From the NCBI RefSeq assembly GCF_000559085.1, contig NZ_JALN02000001.1:2914001-2978000 (forward strand): a stretch of 64,000 nucleotides of DNA. Reading direction: 5' to 3'. This stretch comes from Mycolicibacterium aromaticivorans JS19b1 = JCM 16368. GTDB taxonomy: Bacteria; Actinomycetota; Actinomycetes; Mycobacteriales; Mycobacteriaceae. A model generated the notes under the pieces. It saw only the letters and a list, made by a program, of their open reading frames with translations. It was not told the origin of the DNA and made no database searches. Below are positions 8,705 to 17,525 of this stretch, piece after piece. How positions within the stretch are numbered: position 1 is the stretch's first letter; each line of letters begins with the position of its first letter. Both the position numbers and the translations under genes were made by a program.

Positions 8705-9076
8705 ATGTTGCTTAATGCCCGTCTGGCCCGTCGCGCGGTCGTCGGAGCGATCGGCACGGGCGCCGTCGCCGGCGCGATGCTGATTGGCGCAGCCCCGTCG
8801 GCGCTGGCCGACCCGCCGCCGAACTGCACCGCCGCCGACCTCGCCGGGGTGGCCGCGGGTGTGTCCGCGGCGACGTCGGCCTATCTGTTCACGCACCCGG
8901 ACGTCAACGCGTTCTTCACCGGTCTGGAGGGTGCCCCGCGCGACACCATCCGGACCCAGGTGAAGCAGTACCTGGACTACAACCCTTCGGTGAAAGCAGA
9001 CCTGCAGGGCATCCGTCAGCCGCTTGTCGACTTGAAGAACCGCTGCGGCAATAGCCCCAACGTTCCTGCCTCTTAG
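8705..9076 (+). CDS. Second hemophore-type secreted protein
   Basis: A 123-residue protein with a Sec signal peptide (core about residues 12-35, cleavage after SALA). The mature domain has two Cys (PPNCTAAD and LKNRCG) and the pattern AYLFTHPDVNAFF / YLDYNPSVKADLQGI, which parallels YLDAHPQTNQAL / YFDANPQAAKDLQAI in the gene upstream, so the two are tandem paralogues. The ATG at 8705 is chosen because AAGGAG lies seven bases before it; an in-frame start at 8675 lacks such a site. M. tuberculosis, as I recall, has only one hemophore gene at this locus. Probably heme binding or transfer. Confidence 0.78.
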   Translation: MLLNARLARRAVVGAIGTGAVAGAMLIGAAPSALADPPPNCTAADLAGVAAGVSAATSAYLFTHPDVNAFFTGLEGAPRDTIRTQVKQYLDYNPSVKADLQGIRQPLVDLKNRCGNSPNVPAS

Positions 9077-9082
9077 TCCGCA

Positions 9083-9802
9083 GTGCGGCTAGGACAGCAG
9101 CCCGCGCAGGAAGGCGCTGGCCGCACCGTCCTGATGGTCGACGACGACCCGGACGTCCGGACTTCGGTCGCCCGCGGTTTACGGCATTCCGGCTTCGACG
9201 TTCGGGTCGCGGCGACTGGCAAGGAAGCGTTGCGGCTGTTGGCGACCGAGAATCACGACGCGTTGGTGCTCGACGTCCAGATGCCGGAGCTCGACGGTGT
9301 GGCGGTGGTGACCGCGCTGCGAGCGCTGGGCAACGACATTCCGATCTGCGTGCTGTCGGCCCGCGACACCGTCAACGATCGCATCGCCGGTCTGGAGGCC
9401 GGCGCCGACGACTACCTGACCAAGCCGTTCGATCTGGGCGAGCTGGTGGCCAGATTGCACGCGCTGCTGCGGCGGGCGTCGCATTCACACGAGGGTTCGG
9501 ACGCCGTCACGATCGGACCGCTGACCATCGACACCGCCCGGCGGCTGGTGTTCGTCAACGGCGACCGGGTCGAGCTGACCAAACGCGAATTCGACCTGTT
9601 GGCGGTGCTCGCCGAAAACTCCGGTGTGGTGCTGTCCAGGCAGCGGCTGCTGGAGTTGGTGTGGGGCTACGACTTCGACGTCGACACCAACGTCGCCGAC
9701 GTGTTCATCAGTTATCTGCGCCGCAAACTCGAACGCGAGGGTGTGCCGCGGGTGATCCATACGGTGCGCGGCATCGGATACGTCCTCCGGTCGGAGCCGT
9801 GA
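9083..9802 (+). CDS. OmpR-type response regulator, PrrA-like
   Basis: A 239-residue regulator with an N-terminal receiver domain (acidic pocket DDD near 20-22, phospho-acceptor D64 in [12 protein letters not shown], Lys114 in TKPF) and a C-terminal winged helix (from about residue 140, ending [11 protein letters not shown]). The sequence follows PrrA of M. tuberculosis closely, for example [17 protein letters not shown] and [21 protein letters not shown]. The GTG at 9083 is six bases after the hemophore stop, so this gene is probably in the same transcript as the second hemophore. It is followed by its cognate kinase. Start choice is moderately certain. Confidence 0.9.
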   Translation: MRLGQQPAQEGAGRTVLMVDDDPDVRTSVARGLRHSGFDVRVAATGKEALRLLATENHDALVLDVQMPELDGVAVVTALRALGNDIPICVLSARDTVNDRIAGLEAGADDYLTKPFDLGELVARLHALLRRASHSHEGSDAVTIGPLTIDTARRLVFVNGDRVELTKREFDLLAVLAENSGVVLSRQRLLELVWGYDFDVDTNVADVFISYLRRKLEREGVPRVIHTVRGIGYVLRSEP

Positions 9803-9809
9803 TCCGGTC

Positions 9810-11138
9810 GTGAGTTCGCTGGGCCAGAGCCTGTCCCTGCGCAGCCGGGTTGCCCTGGCTGCCGCATTGGCCGCCGCGATCGTTGTCGCGCTGCTGGCGG
9901 TGCTGACCTCGATCGTGCTGGCGAACAACGATGAGGCGCAACTGGACAAGCGTCTCGACTCGATCGTCGACGCCAGCATGTATCCCGAACAGCTGCGCGA
10001 TCCCAGCCGCGTGGTGACGACGGGACGATCCCGGCGTACCGGCCAGGTGATGTTCCAGCGCGGGTTCCAGTTGCCGCCGCTGCCGCCCGGGACCGCGACG
10101 GTCACCGTCAACGGCTTCGACTATCGGGTGCGGACGGTGACCGTCGACCAGTCCGGCGGGATTCTGGTCTCGATCGGTATCCGCGCCGACAGCATCCTGT
10201 TGAGCCGCGCCAGAATTCCGCTCTATGTGTTGATCGTCTGTCTCGCGGTGATGGTGGCGCTGGCGCTGGGCTGGATCCTGGCCGGCCCAGCGATCCGGCC
10301 GCTGCTGAAGCTCACCGAGCAGACCCGGCGATTGGGGACCGGCCACGATCGCCTCGATCCGGTGCACGGCTCCCGGGAGGCCGAGGATCTGTCCGAGGCG
10401 ATGATCGCGATGCTCAACCGGCTTGCGGATGCCCAGGCGGCGACCACGAATTCGCTTCAGGCAGCACAGGATTTCGCGGCCAACGCCGCCCACGAACTGC
10501 GCACTCCGCTGACCGCGATGCGCGCTGACCTGGACACGCTGCGCATCCACGACCTGCCGCCCGAGGAGCGGGAGGAGGTGGTCGCGGATCTGGCGCGCGC
10601 GCAGCGCCGGGTGGAGGCGATCATCACCGCGCTGGGGCAGTTGGCCTCCGGGCAGCTGGCCCGCGCCGAGGACCGCGAGCCGATCGATGTCGCCGAGATG
10701 CTCGATCGGGTTGCGCGGGAGAACATCCGGTCCGGGGTGGGGGAGATCATCGTGGAGGCCGACGAGGCCGGCACGGTGTGGGGCTGGCCGGCCGGGTTGC
10801 GGTTGGCCGTGGACAACCTGGTGCGCAACGCGATCACCCACGGGGAAGCCACCCGCATCGTGCTGCGGGCCCGCCGCCAGGGCCCGCTGCTGGCCATCAC
10901 CGTCGACGACAACGGTCGTGGTCTGCCGGCCGAAGAGCATCGAAAAGTGTTGGGCCGCTTCGCCCGTGGCAGCACAGCCACTGCAGGCGGTTCGGGGCTC
11001 GGCTTGGCGCTGGTGGCTCAGCAGGCCGCGCTGCACGGTGGCGACATCGAACTCTCCGACGGCCCACTCGGCGGCTTGCGCGCCGTGTTGACGGTCTCGA
11101 CCGCCCCGGAACCCGGGTTCCCGGCGGGGCAGGCTTAA
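9810..11138 (+). CDS. Sensor histidine kinase, PrrB-like
   Basis: A 442-residue membrane kinase. A transmembrane helix at about 15-38, an extracytoplasmic loop to about 133, a second helix at 137-158, then HAMP, the HisKA box with His228 in NAAHELRTPLTAMR, and the ATPase domain with N box VDNLVRNAITHG, G1 DDNGRG and G2 GSGLGLALV. The whole resembles PrrB. It begins seven bases after the regulator gene. Its place behind two hemophore genes suggests it responds to heme or envelope conditions, which is inference. It overlaps the convergent DUF3054 gene by four bases. Confidence 0.9.
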   Translation: MSSLGQSLSLRSRVALAAALAAAIVVALLAVLTSIVLANNDEAQLDKRLDSIVDASMYPEQLRDPSRVVTTGRSRRTGQVMFQRGFQLPPLPPGTATVTVNGFDYRVRTVTVDQSGGILVSIGIRADSILLSRARIPLYVLIVCLAVMVALALGWILAGPAIRPLLKLTEQTRRLGTGHDRLDPVHGSREAEDLSEAMIAMLNRLADAQAATTNSLQAAQDFAANAAHELRTPLTAMRADLDTLRIHDLPPEEREEVVADLARAQRRVEAIITALGQLASGQLARAEDREPIDVAEMLDRVARENIRSGVGEIIVEADEAGTVWGWPAGLRLAVDNLVRNAITHGEATRIVLRARRQGPLLAITVDDNGRGLPAEEHRKVLGRFARGSTATAGGSGLGLALVAQQAALHGGDIELSDGPLGGLRAVLTVSTAPEPGFPAGQA

Positions 11139-11512
11139 CCGCTGCGTTTGGCGACGACGGCGGCGACGCCGCGCCAGCCCAGCAGCATTACCGCCGTCAC
11201 CACCGATGCGACGACGATGAAGCTCACCGCAACGCCTTGAGAACTGGCCTTGCGCAACAACATTCCCACCACCACGGTGCAGACCCAGACGATCACGCCG
11301 GTCGGCGCGATAGCGGTCGGTGCGCGCCAGGCCCGGGAGATCAGCCAGCCGGCGACGGTGCCGGACAGGAACGGCCATGCCGTCTCGGCGATTCCGGCAA
11401 GCGTCAGGCCTTCGGCGTGGCTGCGGCGACCGATCGCGCAGAACACCACGACGCAGACGATGTCGCCGGCCAGCGCCAGTACGGCCGGGCGGGTGTCGCT
11501 ACGAACTGCCAT
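11135..11512 (-). CDS. DUF3054 family membrane protein
   Basis: A 125-residue protein with four predicted transmembrane helices. It carries the family signature near the N terminus, GDIVCVVVFCAIGRRSHAEG, and a second block AWPFLSGTVAGWLISRAWRAP. Members are found across actinobacteria and have no known function. The ATG at 11512 is taken because homology starts there; the frame extends to 12334 only as a shadow of the upstream gene. It lies 26 bases downstream of the flippase-like gene and probably shares its transcript. Confidence 0.85.
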   Translation of the reverse strand: MAVRSDTRPAVLALAGDIVCVVVFCAIGRRSHAEGLTLAGIAETAWPFLSGTVAGWLISRAWRAPTAIAPTGVIVWVCTVVVGMLLRKASSQGVAVSFIVVASVVTAVMLLGWRGVAAVVAKRSG

Positions 11513-11538
11513 GTTCGGATTCAAGCACACGCCGCGGA

Positions 11539-12717
11539 TCAGGGTTGGGCGTCGTCGTCGGGGTCCGGGCACGGCGGCGGCACCGGGCCCTGGAGGGCGG
11601 TGTCGGCCGGATCGTCGACGGTCGCGCTGCCGCTGTGGGCTTCCGCTGCGGCGATCTCGTCGGCGACCGCGTCCGGGTCCAGCGGACCCTCGGTGCGGAA
11701 CAGGAAGAAGAACACCACCCAGCCGATCGCCGAGATGAAGATCCAGCTGACCAGCCGATAGATCAGCATCGCCGAGATCGCACCGGACAGCGCCATCCCG
11801 CTGGACACCAGGCCGGGTACCAGCACGGCCTCCACGACCAGCAGGCCGCCCGGCATCAACGGGATCGAGCCGACGGCGCGGGCGGCGGCGTAGGCGACGG
11901 TCAATCCGGCCAGCGACGGCCTGCCGCCGGTGGCGTAGGCGGCGAAGGCAAGGCACGCCACGTCGCACACCCAGTTGAAGAACGACCAGCCGAACGCCAC
12001 CCCGAGGGTGCGGCGACTCAAGCTGACCGATTCCAGTTGGTTCAGCGTTTCGCGCCACCTGCGCAGACCGGTGTCGGTGGGCTTGCCGCGCACCGAGTTG
12101 ACCCAGCCGAGGACCTTGACGCCGATGCCGTCGATGAGTTCGGGACGGGTGGCCACCGCCTGCGCGAGCAGCAGCAGGGCGATGAAACCGCCGAGGGTGA
12201 ACAGCAGGGAGAACGGATTGTTCTTGGCGCCCAACAGAAATGCGCCACCGAGGCCGAGCAGCGCCAGACCCACCACCTGCAGCGCACCCGACATCACCAA
12301 CTGCCACGACGCGACCACCGGGGAGGCGCCCCACAGCCGCTGCTGCCGATAGACGAACGTCGCCGAGAGCACGGGACCGCCGGGCATCGTGGTGCTCAGC
12401 GCGTTACCCGCATAGAACGCCGCTTCGGAGCGCCACTGGTGGACCACCACCCCGGCCGAACGCAGCAGCGTCCGCTGGATCTGGGCGAAGCTGTGCATCG
12501 ACAGCATGGCCGCGGCGGCCGCCGCCAGCACCCACCAGCCGTTCGCCGAGATCAGGCTTGTCCAGGCCTTGGCCAGCTGATCCCACACCAGGGTGGCCTC
12601 GACGACCAGAACGATCAGCGCGACGCCGAGCAGCGCCCAGCGGACCCACCAGTACTTCCCGCGCGCCGGGGGACCGTGTTCCTCGCGGGCGGCGTTCACC
12701 GACGCGTCGTAGGACAC
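11539..12717 (-). CDS. Lysylphosphatidylglycerol synthetase-type membrane protein (Rv0204c-like)
   Basis: A 392-residue polytopic protein with about eight transmembrane helices and a charged, Pro- and Asp-rich C-terminal tail. It has the fold signature of the LPG synthase transmembrane (UPF0104) family, including STTMPGGPVLSATFVYRQQ and GSIPLMPGGLLVVEA, the two conserved PGG motifs. There is no catalytic aminoacyl transferase domain, so it may be a lipid or glycolipid flippase. The GTG at 12717 starts it. Position before Rv0205 and mmpL3 homologues fits Rv0204c. Confidence 0.82.
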   Translation of the reverse strand: MSYDASVNAAREEHGPPARGKYWWVRWALLGVALIVLVVEATLVWDQLAKAWTSLISANGWWVLAAAAAAMLSMHSFAQIQRTLLRSAGVVVHQWRSEAAFYAGNALSTTMPGGPVLSATFVYRQQRLWGASPVVASWQLVMSGALQVVGLALLGLGGAFLLGAKNNPFSLLFTLGGFIALLLLAQAVATRPELIDGIGVKVLGWVNSVRGKPTDTGLRRWRETLNQLESVSLSRRTLGVAFGWSFFNWVCDVACLAFAAYATGGRPSLAGLTVAYAAARAVGSIPLMPGGLLVVEAVLVPGLVSSGMALSGAISAMLIYRLVSWIFISAIGWVVFFFLFRTEGPLDPDAVADEIAAAEAHSGSATVDDPADTALQGPVPPPCPDPDDDAQP

Positions 12718-12737
12718 GCCGATCAGCGTAACGCTGT

Positions 12738-12772
12738 CGACATCCCGCGACGGTTTCCGCCGCGGGATGTCG
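12738..12772. terminator. Hairpin terminator after the PGRS-peptidase gene
   Basis: A perfect 12-base stem (CGACATCCCGCG paired with CGCGGGATGTCG) lies 15 bases beyond the stop of the gene that ends at 12787, with a further three pairs inside the loop. It also sits just upstream of the next minus-strand gene, so it separates the two transcripts. Confidence 0.75.
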
Positions 12773-12786
12773 GGGTGGTCAGCGCC

Positions 12787-15700
12787 TTAGACGACGGTGG
12801 TCGGTGCGTTCGGAGTGATGATCGTCAAGTCGTAGCCGGCAGCCTGCCACCCGCTCATGAACACGCCGATCGGCAGCGCTTTGGCCTGCCCGACATTCAC
12901 ACCCTTGTTCTGCATCGAGCTGTCGTTGACGTACACCACGCCGTTCTTCAGATCGACCTGCGTCACCACTGCGGCGTGGTCGGCCGTCCAGTAGCTGTCT
13001 TTCGACTCAGGCGTGAAGTCGGTGACCGCGGTCCAGACGATCGAGACCGGGTAGGCCACCATCGCCGATTTCCCTTCGGCCAGTGCGGCTTCGAGGTCCT
13101 GCAGCGCTTGCTCGCCGGCCTCCTGCGTCTTGTCGTATTCACGGTAGGTGGCGGTGACGTTGAAGTACTTGTTGATCAGCGCCACGGCGTCCTGGGTCGC
13201 GACACCTTCCGCGATGTTGGCGTCCAGGTACATCTTTGCGCCCGGCGTCACGACGGAATCGTTGGTCTTCGCCCAGTCAACCCAGGTCTGCTCGGTGTCC
13301 GCCGTCGGCAGCTGCTTGAGCGCCTGCAGGACTGCGGATGCGGCGGCCTGCAGCTGGCAGTTGGAGTAGCTCTGGCTCACCCAGTAGGCGGCGGCGGTGG
13401 TTGCGTTGCCGTACTGCTTGGTGCCGTCGACGGTGACTTCGATCGTCTCGTCGAATGTGTCGGGCTTGGCCGCACCGACCATTATCGCGAAGGAATGCAG
13501 CATGCCCTGCACCATCCCGGCTAGGCCGGGGAGCTTGGCCGCCGTGCCGTTGTTGACCGTGATGGTGAAGTGGTCGACGATTCCCGGCTGGATGAGTGCG
13601 TCGTTTGCGGTGTAGATGAACGTGCCCGGCGTGTCGCCGGCGACGACGCTGCCGAACTTCGGATCTACCTTCACGGTGTAGCTGACGCCGTAGCCGTTGT
13701 TGCTTTCGCCCTTGACCGTCACCTGGATCTGTTTGGTCGGACCGGCTTGGCCGCCGACTTCGACGGTGACGCTCGGCGCGCGGTTGAAGAAGATGTAGGC
13801 GATCTGGCGGCTGATTTCCTCGAAGAACGCCGCCGGGCCCGCAGGCTGGGCAGCGGCCGACTTCGCCGCCACCGCACTCGCCGCAACTGTCGACGAGCCA
13901 TTGGCGCCGCGGATGCCCGGGGTTCCGTCGTCCCCGACCGAACCGCCCCGGGTGCCGGCCCCGGCCCCGCCCTCGCCGCCGTCGCCGCCCAGGCCGCCGA
14001 CGCTGCCGTCGCCGCCCTTGCCGCCGTCTCCGCCGTTGCCGCCGCTTGCGCCGGGACCGGCGTCGATCGCGGCGTAACCACCGGCGGCACCGTCACCGGC
14101 CGCACCGCCGGCACCGCCGCGGCCCGCCTCGAGCGTGGCGCTCGCTTCGCCACCGTCGCCGCCGGCACCCCCGCTACCGCCGGAGCCGCCCTGGCCGCCG
14201 CCGTATGCGCCGGCGCCGCCGGCACCGCCGTTGCCGCCCGCGCCGCCGTTGGCACCCACACCACCTGCGGCGCCGGCTCCGCCGTTGCCGCCGTTGCCAC
14301 CCGACCCGCCGGTCACGTCGTTGAGCGAGCGGCCGTACCCGCCGGCACCGCCCTGGCCGCCCTTGCCGCCTTGACCGCTGCCGCCGGCGGCTCCGTTGGA
14401 GGCGATGAGGAACAGCACCCGTCCCGTGCCCCCTGCACCCCCGGTTGCTCCGCCGAGGCCGCCGGCGCCGCCGTTGCCGCCGTTGCCGCCGTTCAATCCC
14501 GGATCGATGGTCTCGTCGTACGGGGCGTACCCGGTACCACCTTGGCCGCCGTCACCGCCTTGGCCGCCGTCGCCACCCAGGCCCCCGGTACCGATGACCC
14601 AGCTGCCGTTGCCGCCTCGACCACCGGAACCGCCCGCACCGCCGGGTGCGCCGTCGCCCCCGTTGATCGAGTAGGACGGGTTCTTGCCGGGATCGGCACC
14701 GTTGGTGCCGACGATGCCGGCCTGGCCGAGGCCACCGGCACCGCCGTCTCCGCCCGCGCCGAACATCGACAGCAGGCCGACACTCCCGCCGTTTCCGCCG
14801 TCGCCGCCGCCTACTCCGCCTACTCCGCCGTCGCCGCCGCTTCCGGCCCACAGCCCGCCACGTCCGCCGTTGCCTCCGTTACCGCCGTGGTCGGTGGCCG
14901 TCACGCCTTTCGCCGGGCTGTCGCCACCGGCCCCGCCGTCGCCGCCGAAGGCGAAGAGCGAGAACAGGCCGCCGTTGCCGCCGTTGCCGCCACGACCGCC
15001 GAACGTGGCCTTACCGCCGGCCCCGCCGTCACCGGAACTCGCGCCACCGCCTTCGCCACCGTCACCGGCGATGCCCCAGAACGAGACCAACCCGGTGTCG
15101 CCGCCGTTGCCGCCCGTACCACCGGTCTGGCCGTTCAGGATGGCATTACCGCCGGCGCCGCCGGCACCGCCGTTACCGACGTAGAGGCCGCCGGTGCCAC
15201 CGCGACCGCCGGTGCCTCCCTGGTAGTCGCCGGTCGACGTCCCGCCTGCGCCGCCGGCGCCACCGTTACCTGTCAGGCCGGCCGAACCACCCCGGCCACC
15301 CGTCGATGCGGACGCTGTCGTCGCGCCCGCGCCACCGGCACCACCGTTGCCGGTGATCAGGCCTCCGCGCCCGCCGTTGCCGCCGTTGCCGCCGTTGACG
15401 GTCACGAGTCCGGCGCCGCCGGCCCCGCCGTTGCCGAACCAGCCCGCGCTGCCGCCGTTGCCTCCGTTGAAACCGTCGCCGCCGTTGCCGAAGACGCCGC
15501 TGTTGCCGCCCTTGCAGGAGGTGTTCGACGCGCACGTGTCGGCGGTCCAGGTGTAGCCGTTTCCGGCGAGGATTCCGGCGTTCGGGTGTGTCGCGGTCCC
15601 GTCGCCGACGAAGAAGCTGATGATTGTCTGGGCTGCGGCTTCCGGCGTGGGAAGCGCGGACGCCCGCGGGGTCGCGGCCGCTGCGGCGGGGCTCGCCAGC

Positions 15701-16041
15701 CGAGTGCTGATCGTCGACTTCTTGCTCGAGGTTGCTGTCGCGCTGGCCGAATCGGAGCCGGACGGGGTCGACGAGACCGTGGTGTCCGACGCTGTGGGCC
15801 GGACGCTCTTCTTGGGCGCAGCTGAGTGGCCGGTGGATTTCGACGGCCCGCCTGCCGATGAGCTACTCGATGTCGAGGGTCCCTTGGACCCGGCGGAGCC
15901 GGTTGAGTCGGCGGCGGCCACCGCAGGCATCGAAGCGATCGCGGCGCCGACACCCAGGGCCACGGCAGATGCGCCAAGCCAGGTCAGCGCGTGCGAATTG
16001 GCAAGTGCTGCAAGGCCGAAGTCGACGCGGTTCAACTGCAT
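12787..16041 (-). CDS. Secreted PGRS-type glycine-rich protein with C-terminal C39-like cysteine peptidase domain
   Basis: A 1084-residue modular protein. Residues 1-45 form a Sec signal (core WLGASAVALGVGAAIAS, cleavage near AVAAADS). Residues 46-135 are a Ser/Thr/Ala/Pro-rich linker. A conserved junction with two Cys follows (HPNAGILAGNGYTW, about 152-165). From about 180 to 735 come GGNGG/GGAGG repeats as in PE_PGRS proteins. A cadherin/VCBS-like beta domain spans about 755-835. The last 200 residues look like a papain-type C39_2 peptidase: Cys895 in SYSNCQLQAAAS, His1022 in DHAAVV, Asn1039 in VYVNDSS. No PE domain is present. Start: ATG at 16041 just before the signal; upstream in-frame codons up to 16350 look non-coding. 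The peptidase call is by motif reading only. Confidence 0.82.
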   Translation of the reverse strand: MQLNRVDFGLAALANSHALTWLGASAVALGVGAAIASMPAVAAADSTGSAGSKGPSTSSSSSAGGPSKSTGHSAAPKKSVRPTASDTTVSSTPSGSDSASATATSSKKSTISTRLASPAAAAATPRASALPTPEAAAQTIISFFVGDGTATHPNAGILAGNGYTWTADTCASNTSCKGGNSGVFGNGGDGFNGGNGGSAGWFGNGGAGGAGLVTVNGGNGGNGGRGGLITGNGGAGGAGATTASASTGGRGGSAGLTGNGGAGGAGGTSTGDYQGGTGGRGGTGGLYVGNGGAGGAGGNAILNGQTGGTGGNGGDTGLVSFWGIAGDGGEGGGASSGDGGAGGKATFGGRGGNGGNGGLFSLFAFGGDGGAGGDSPAKGVTATDHGGNGGNGGRGGLWAGSGGDGGVGGVGGGDGGNGGSVGLLSMFGAGGDGGAGGLGQAGIVGTNGADPGKNPSYSINGGDGAPGGAGGSGGRGGNGSWVIGTGGLGGDGGQGGDGGQGGTGYAPYDETIDPGLNGGNGGNGGAGGLGGATGGAGGTGRVLFLIASNGAAGGSGQGGKGGQGGAGGYGRSLNDVTGGSGGNGGNGGAGAAGGVGANGGAGGNGGAGGAGAYGGGQGGSGGSGGAGGDGGEASATLEAGRGGAGGAAGDGAAGGYAAIDAGPGASGGNGGDGGKGGDGSVGGLGGDGGEGGAGAGTRGGSVGDDGTPGIRGANGSSTVAASAVAAKSAAAQPAGPAAFFEEISRQIAYIFFNRAPSVTVEVGGQAGPTKQIQVTVKGESNNGYGVSYTVKVDPKFGSVVAGDTPGTFIYTANDALIQPGIVDHFTITVNNGTAAKLPGLAGMVQGMLHSFAIMVGAAKPDTFDETIEVTVDGTKQYGNATTAAAYWVSQSYSNCQLQAAASAVLQALKQLPTADTEQTWVDWAKTNDSVVTPGAKMYLDANIAEGVATQDAVALINKYFNVTATYREYDKTQEAGEQALQDLEAALAEGKSAMVAYPVSIVWTAVTDFTPESKDSYWTADHAAVVTQVDLKNGVVYVNDSSMQNKGVNVGQAKALPIGVFMSGWQAAGYDLTIITPNAPTTVV

Positions 16042-16370
16042 CTTGGTGCTTCGGTCGCCACGGCGCCCCTTCACCTCCGTGCGATCAACGCCGTCATGAC
16101 CTGATTTTGAGCCGACAGAATCCACGAACCCACCCCCCGTTTGGGTTTGAACCGACTTGAAGCCAACCGTCGCAACCCGACGTGTACGACGTAGCAAAGG
16201 GGAGCTTAAAGCTAATTCACAGCTCCGTCCATAACAACACTTACTTTTGTTGTGAGCGCAAGTTTGTGGTGTCCACATTTGTTTTGCTCGCCATCTCCCG
16301 CAGCGGGTGCCGAATCGCGTCGGACGACGTTCCGCAAGCATTCGGACCAACTCCCACTACGCTTGGCCGC
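16042..16370. other. Divergent intergenic region between the PGRS-peptidase gene and the AI-2E-type transporter
   Basis: About 330 bases without a supported gene, clearly more AT-rich than its surroundings between 16190 and 16280. It holds weak inverted repeats (GGAGCT at 16201 with AGCTCC at 16221; ACAACA at 16234 with TGTTGT at 16248). It presumably contains both divergent promoters. I cannot place -10 or -35 boxes with confidence. Confidence 0.4.
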
Positions 16371-17525
16371 ATGCCGGCCACGCGCGTTTCGGACGACGAC
16401 TCGGTCGATCCCTTCCTCCGTAAAACCGCAGCCTGGTCCTGGCGCCTGCTGGTCGTCGGAGGGGCCATCGTGGCCCTGCTATGGCTGGTCAGCCGCCTCG
16501 AGGTCATCGTGGTTCCGGTGGCCCTGGCCACCATGCTGGCGGCCCTGCTGCTGCCGGCCGTGGACTGGCTCGACCGTCGCGGAGCTCCCCGCGGCGGGGC
16601 GGTGGCCCTGATCCTCCTCGGCGGCTTCGCGATCTTCGGCGGGATTCTGACTTTCGTTGTCAGCCAATTTGTTTCGGGCTTGCCGGGCCTGGTGGAGCAG
16701 GTCACCTACAGTATCGACGGCTTGCGCCGTTGGCTCGTCGACGGCCCTGCGCATCTGAGCCGCGAACAGATCGACAACGCAGGCGACACGGCGATCAAGG
16801 CGCTGCGCGACAACCAGGAGCAGCTGACCACCGGCGCGCTGTCGACAGCGGCCACCCTCACCGAACTCGTCACCGGCGCACTGCTGGTGCTGTTCACCTT
16901 GATCTTCCTGTTGCACGGCGGTCGCAACATCTACAGCTTCGTCACCAAGATCGTTCCGTCGCACGCCCGCGAGCGGGTGCGGGACGCGGGCCGGGCCGGT
17001 TTCGGCTCGCTGATCGGCTACGTGCGCGCCACAGCGCTCGTCGCATTGGTGGATGCCGTCGGTATCGGCACCGGTCTGGCGATCATGGGCATCCCGCTGG
17101 CGTTGCCCCTGGCCTCACTGGTCTTCCTCGGCGCGTTCATTCCCCTGGTGGGTGCCGTCGTCACCGGCTTCCTCGCGGTGGTGGTGGCGCTACTGGCCAA
17201 AGGCGTGGTCTACGCGGCGATCACGCTGGGGCTGATCATCGCAGTGCAGCAGTTGGAGGCGCACATCCTGCAACCGCTGGTGATGGGTCGCGCGGTGTCG
17301 ATCCATCCGCTGGCGATCGTGCTCGCCATCTCGGCCGGTGCGGTGCTGGCCGGCATCGTCGGCGCGCTGCTGTCGGTGCCGTTGGTGGCCTTCCTCAACA
17401 GCGCCATCCGGGTGCTGGTCGCGGACGACCCCGCCGAGGAGGCCGCCGAACTCGAGGAGAACGACGACGGCATCGTCTTCAACGCCGAACCCGACGTCGT
17501 TCCGCCGAAGCGCGACAACAGCTAG
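16371..17525 (+). CDS. AI-2E family transporter, Rv0205-like
   Basis: A 384-residue integral membrane protein of the PerM/AI-2E exporter family. Two N-terminal helices (about 25-65 and 75-100), a cytoplasmic helical stretch to 165, and five or six further helices. Family signatures include [42 protein letters not shown] and [21 protein letters not shown]. The substrate in mycobacteria is not known; the family name comes from autoinducer-2 export in E. coli. The ATG at 16371 follows AT-rich sequence; upstream codons in the frame have no support. The stop lies next to the convergent mmpL3 stop with no gap. Confidence 0.87.
   Translation: MPATRVSDDDSVDPFLRKTAAWSWRLLVVGGAIVALLWLVSRLEVIVVPVALATMLAALLLPAVDWLDRRGAPRGGAVALILLGGFAIFGGILTFVVSQFVSGLPGLVEQVTYSIDGLRRWLVDGPAHLSREQIDNAGDTAIKALRDNQEQLTTGALSTAATLTELVTGALLVLFTLIFLLHGGRNIYSFVTKIVPSHARERVRDAGRAGFGSLIGYVRATALVALVDAVGIGTGLAIMGIPLALPLASLVFLGAFIPLVGAVVTGFLAVVVALLAKGVVYAAITLGLIIAVQQLEAHILQPLVMGRAVSIHPLAIVLAISAGAVLAGIVGALLSVPLVAFLNSAIRVLVADDPAEEAAELEENDDGIVFNAEPDVVPPKRDNS

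Noticed and set aside
13570..15825. Long plus-strand open frame antisense to the PGRS-peptidase gene
   Set aside because: It is a by-product of the GGN/GGA repeat composition: the product is a low-complexity Ala/Val/Thr string without a domain, and the minus-strand gene has a signal peptide and a recognisable C-terminal domain.
12787..16041. Annotation as PE_PGRS family protein
   Set aside because: There is no PE domain with its conserved helices and YxxxD/E secretion signal; the N terminus is a Sec-type signal.
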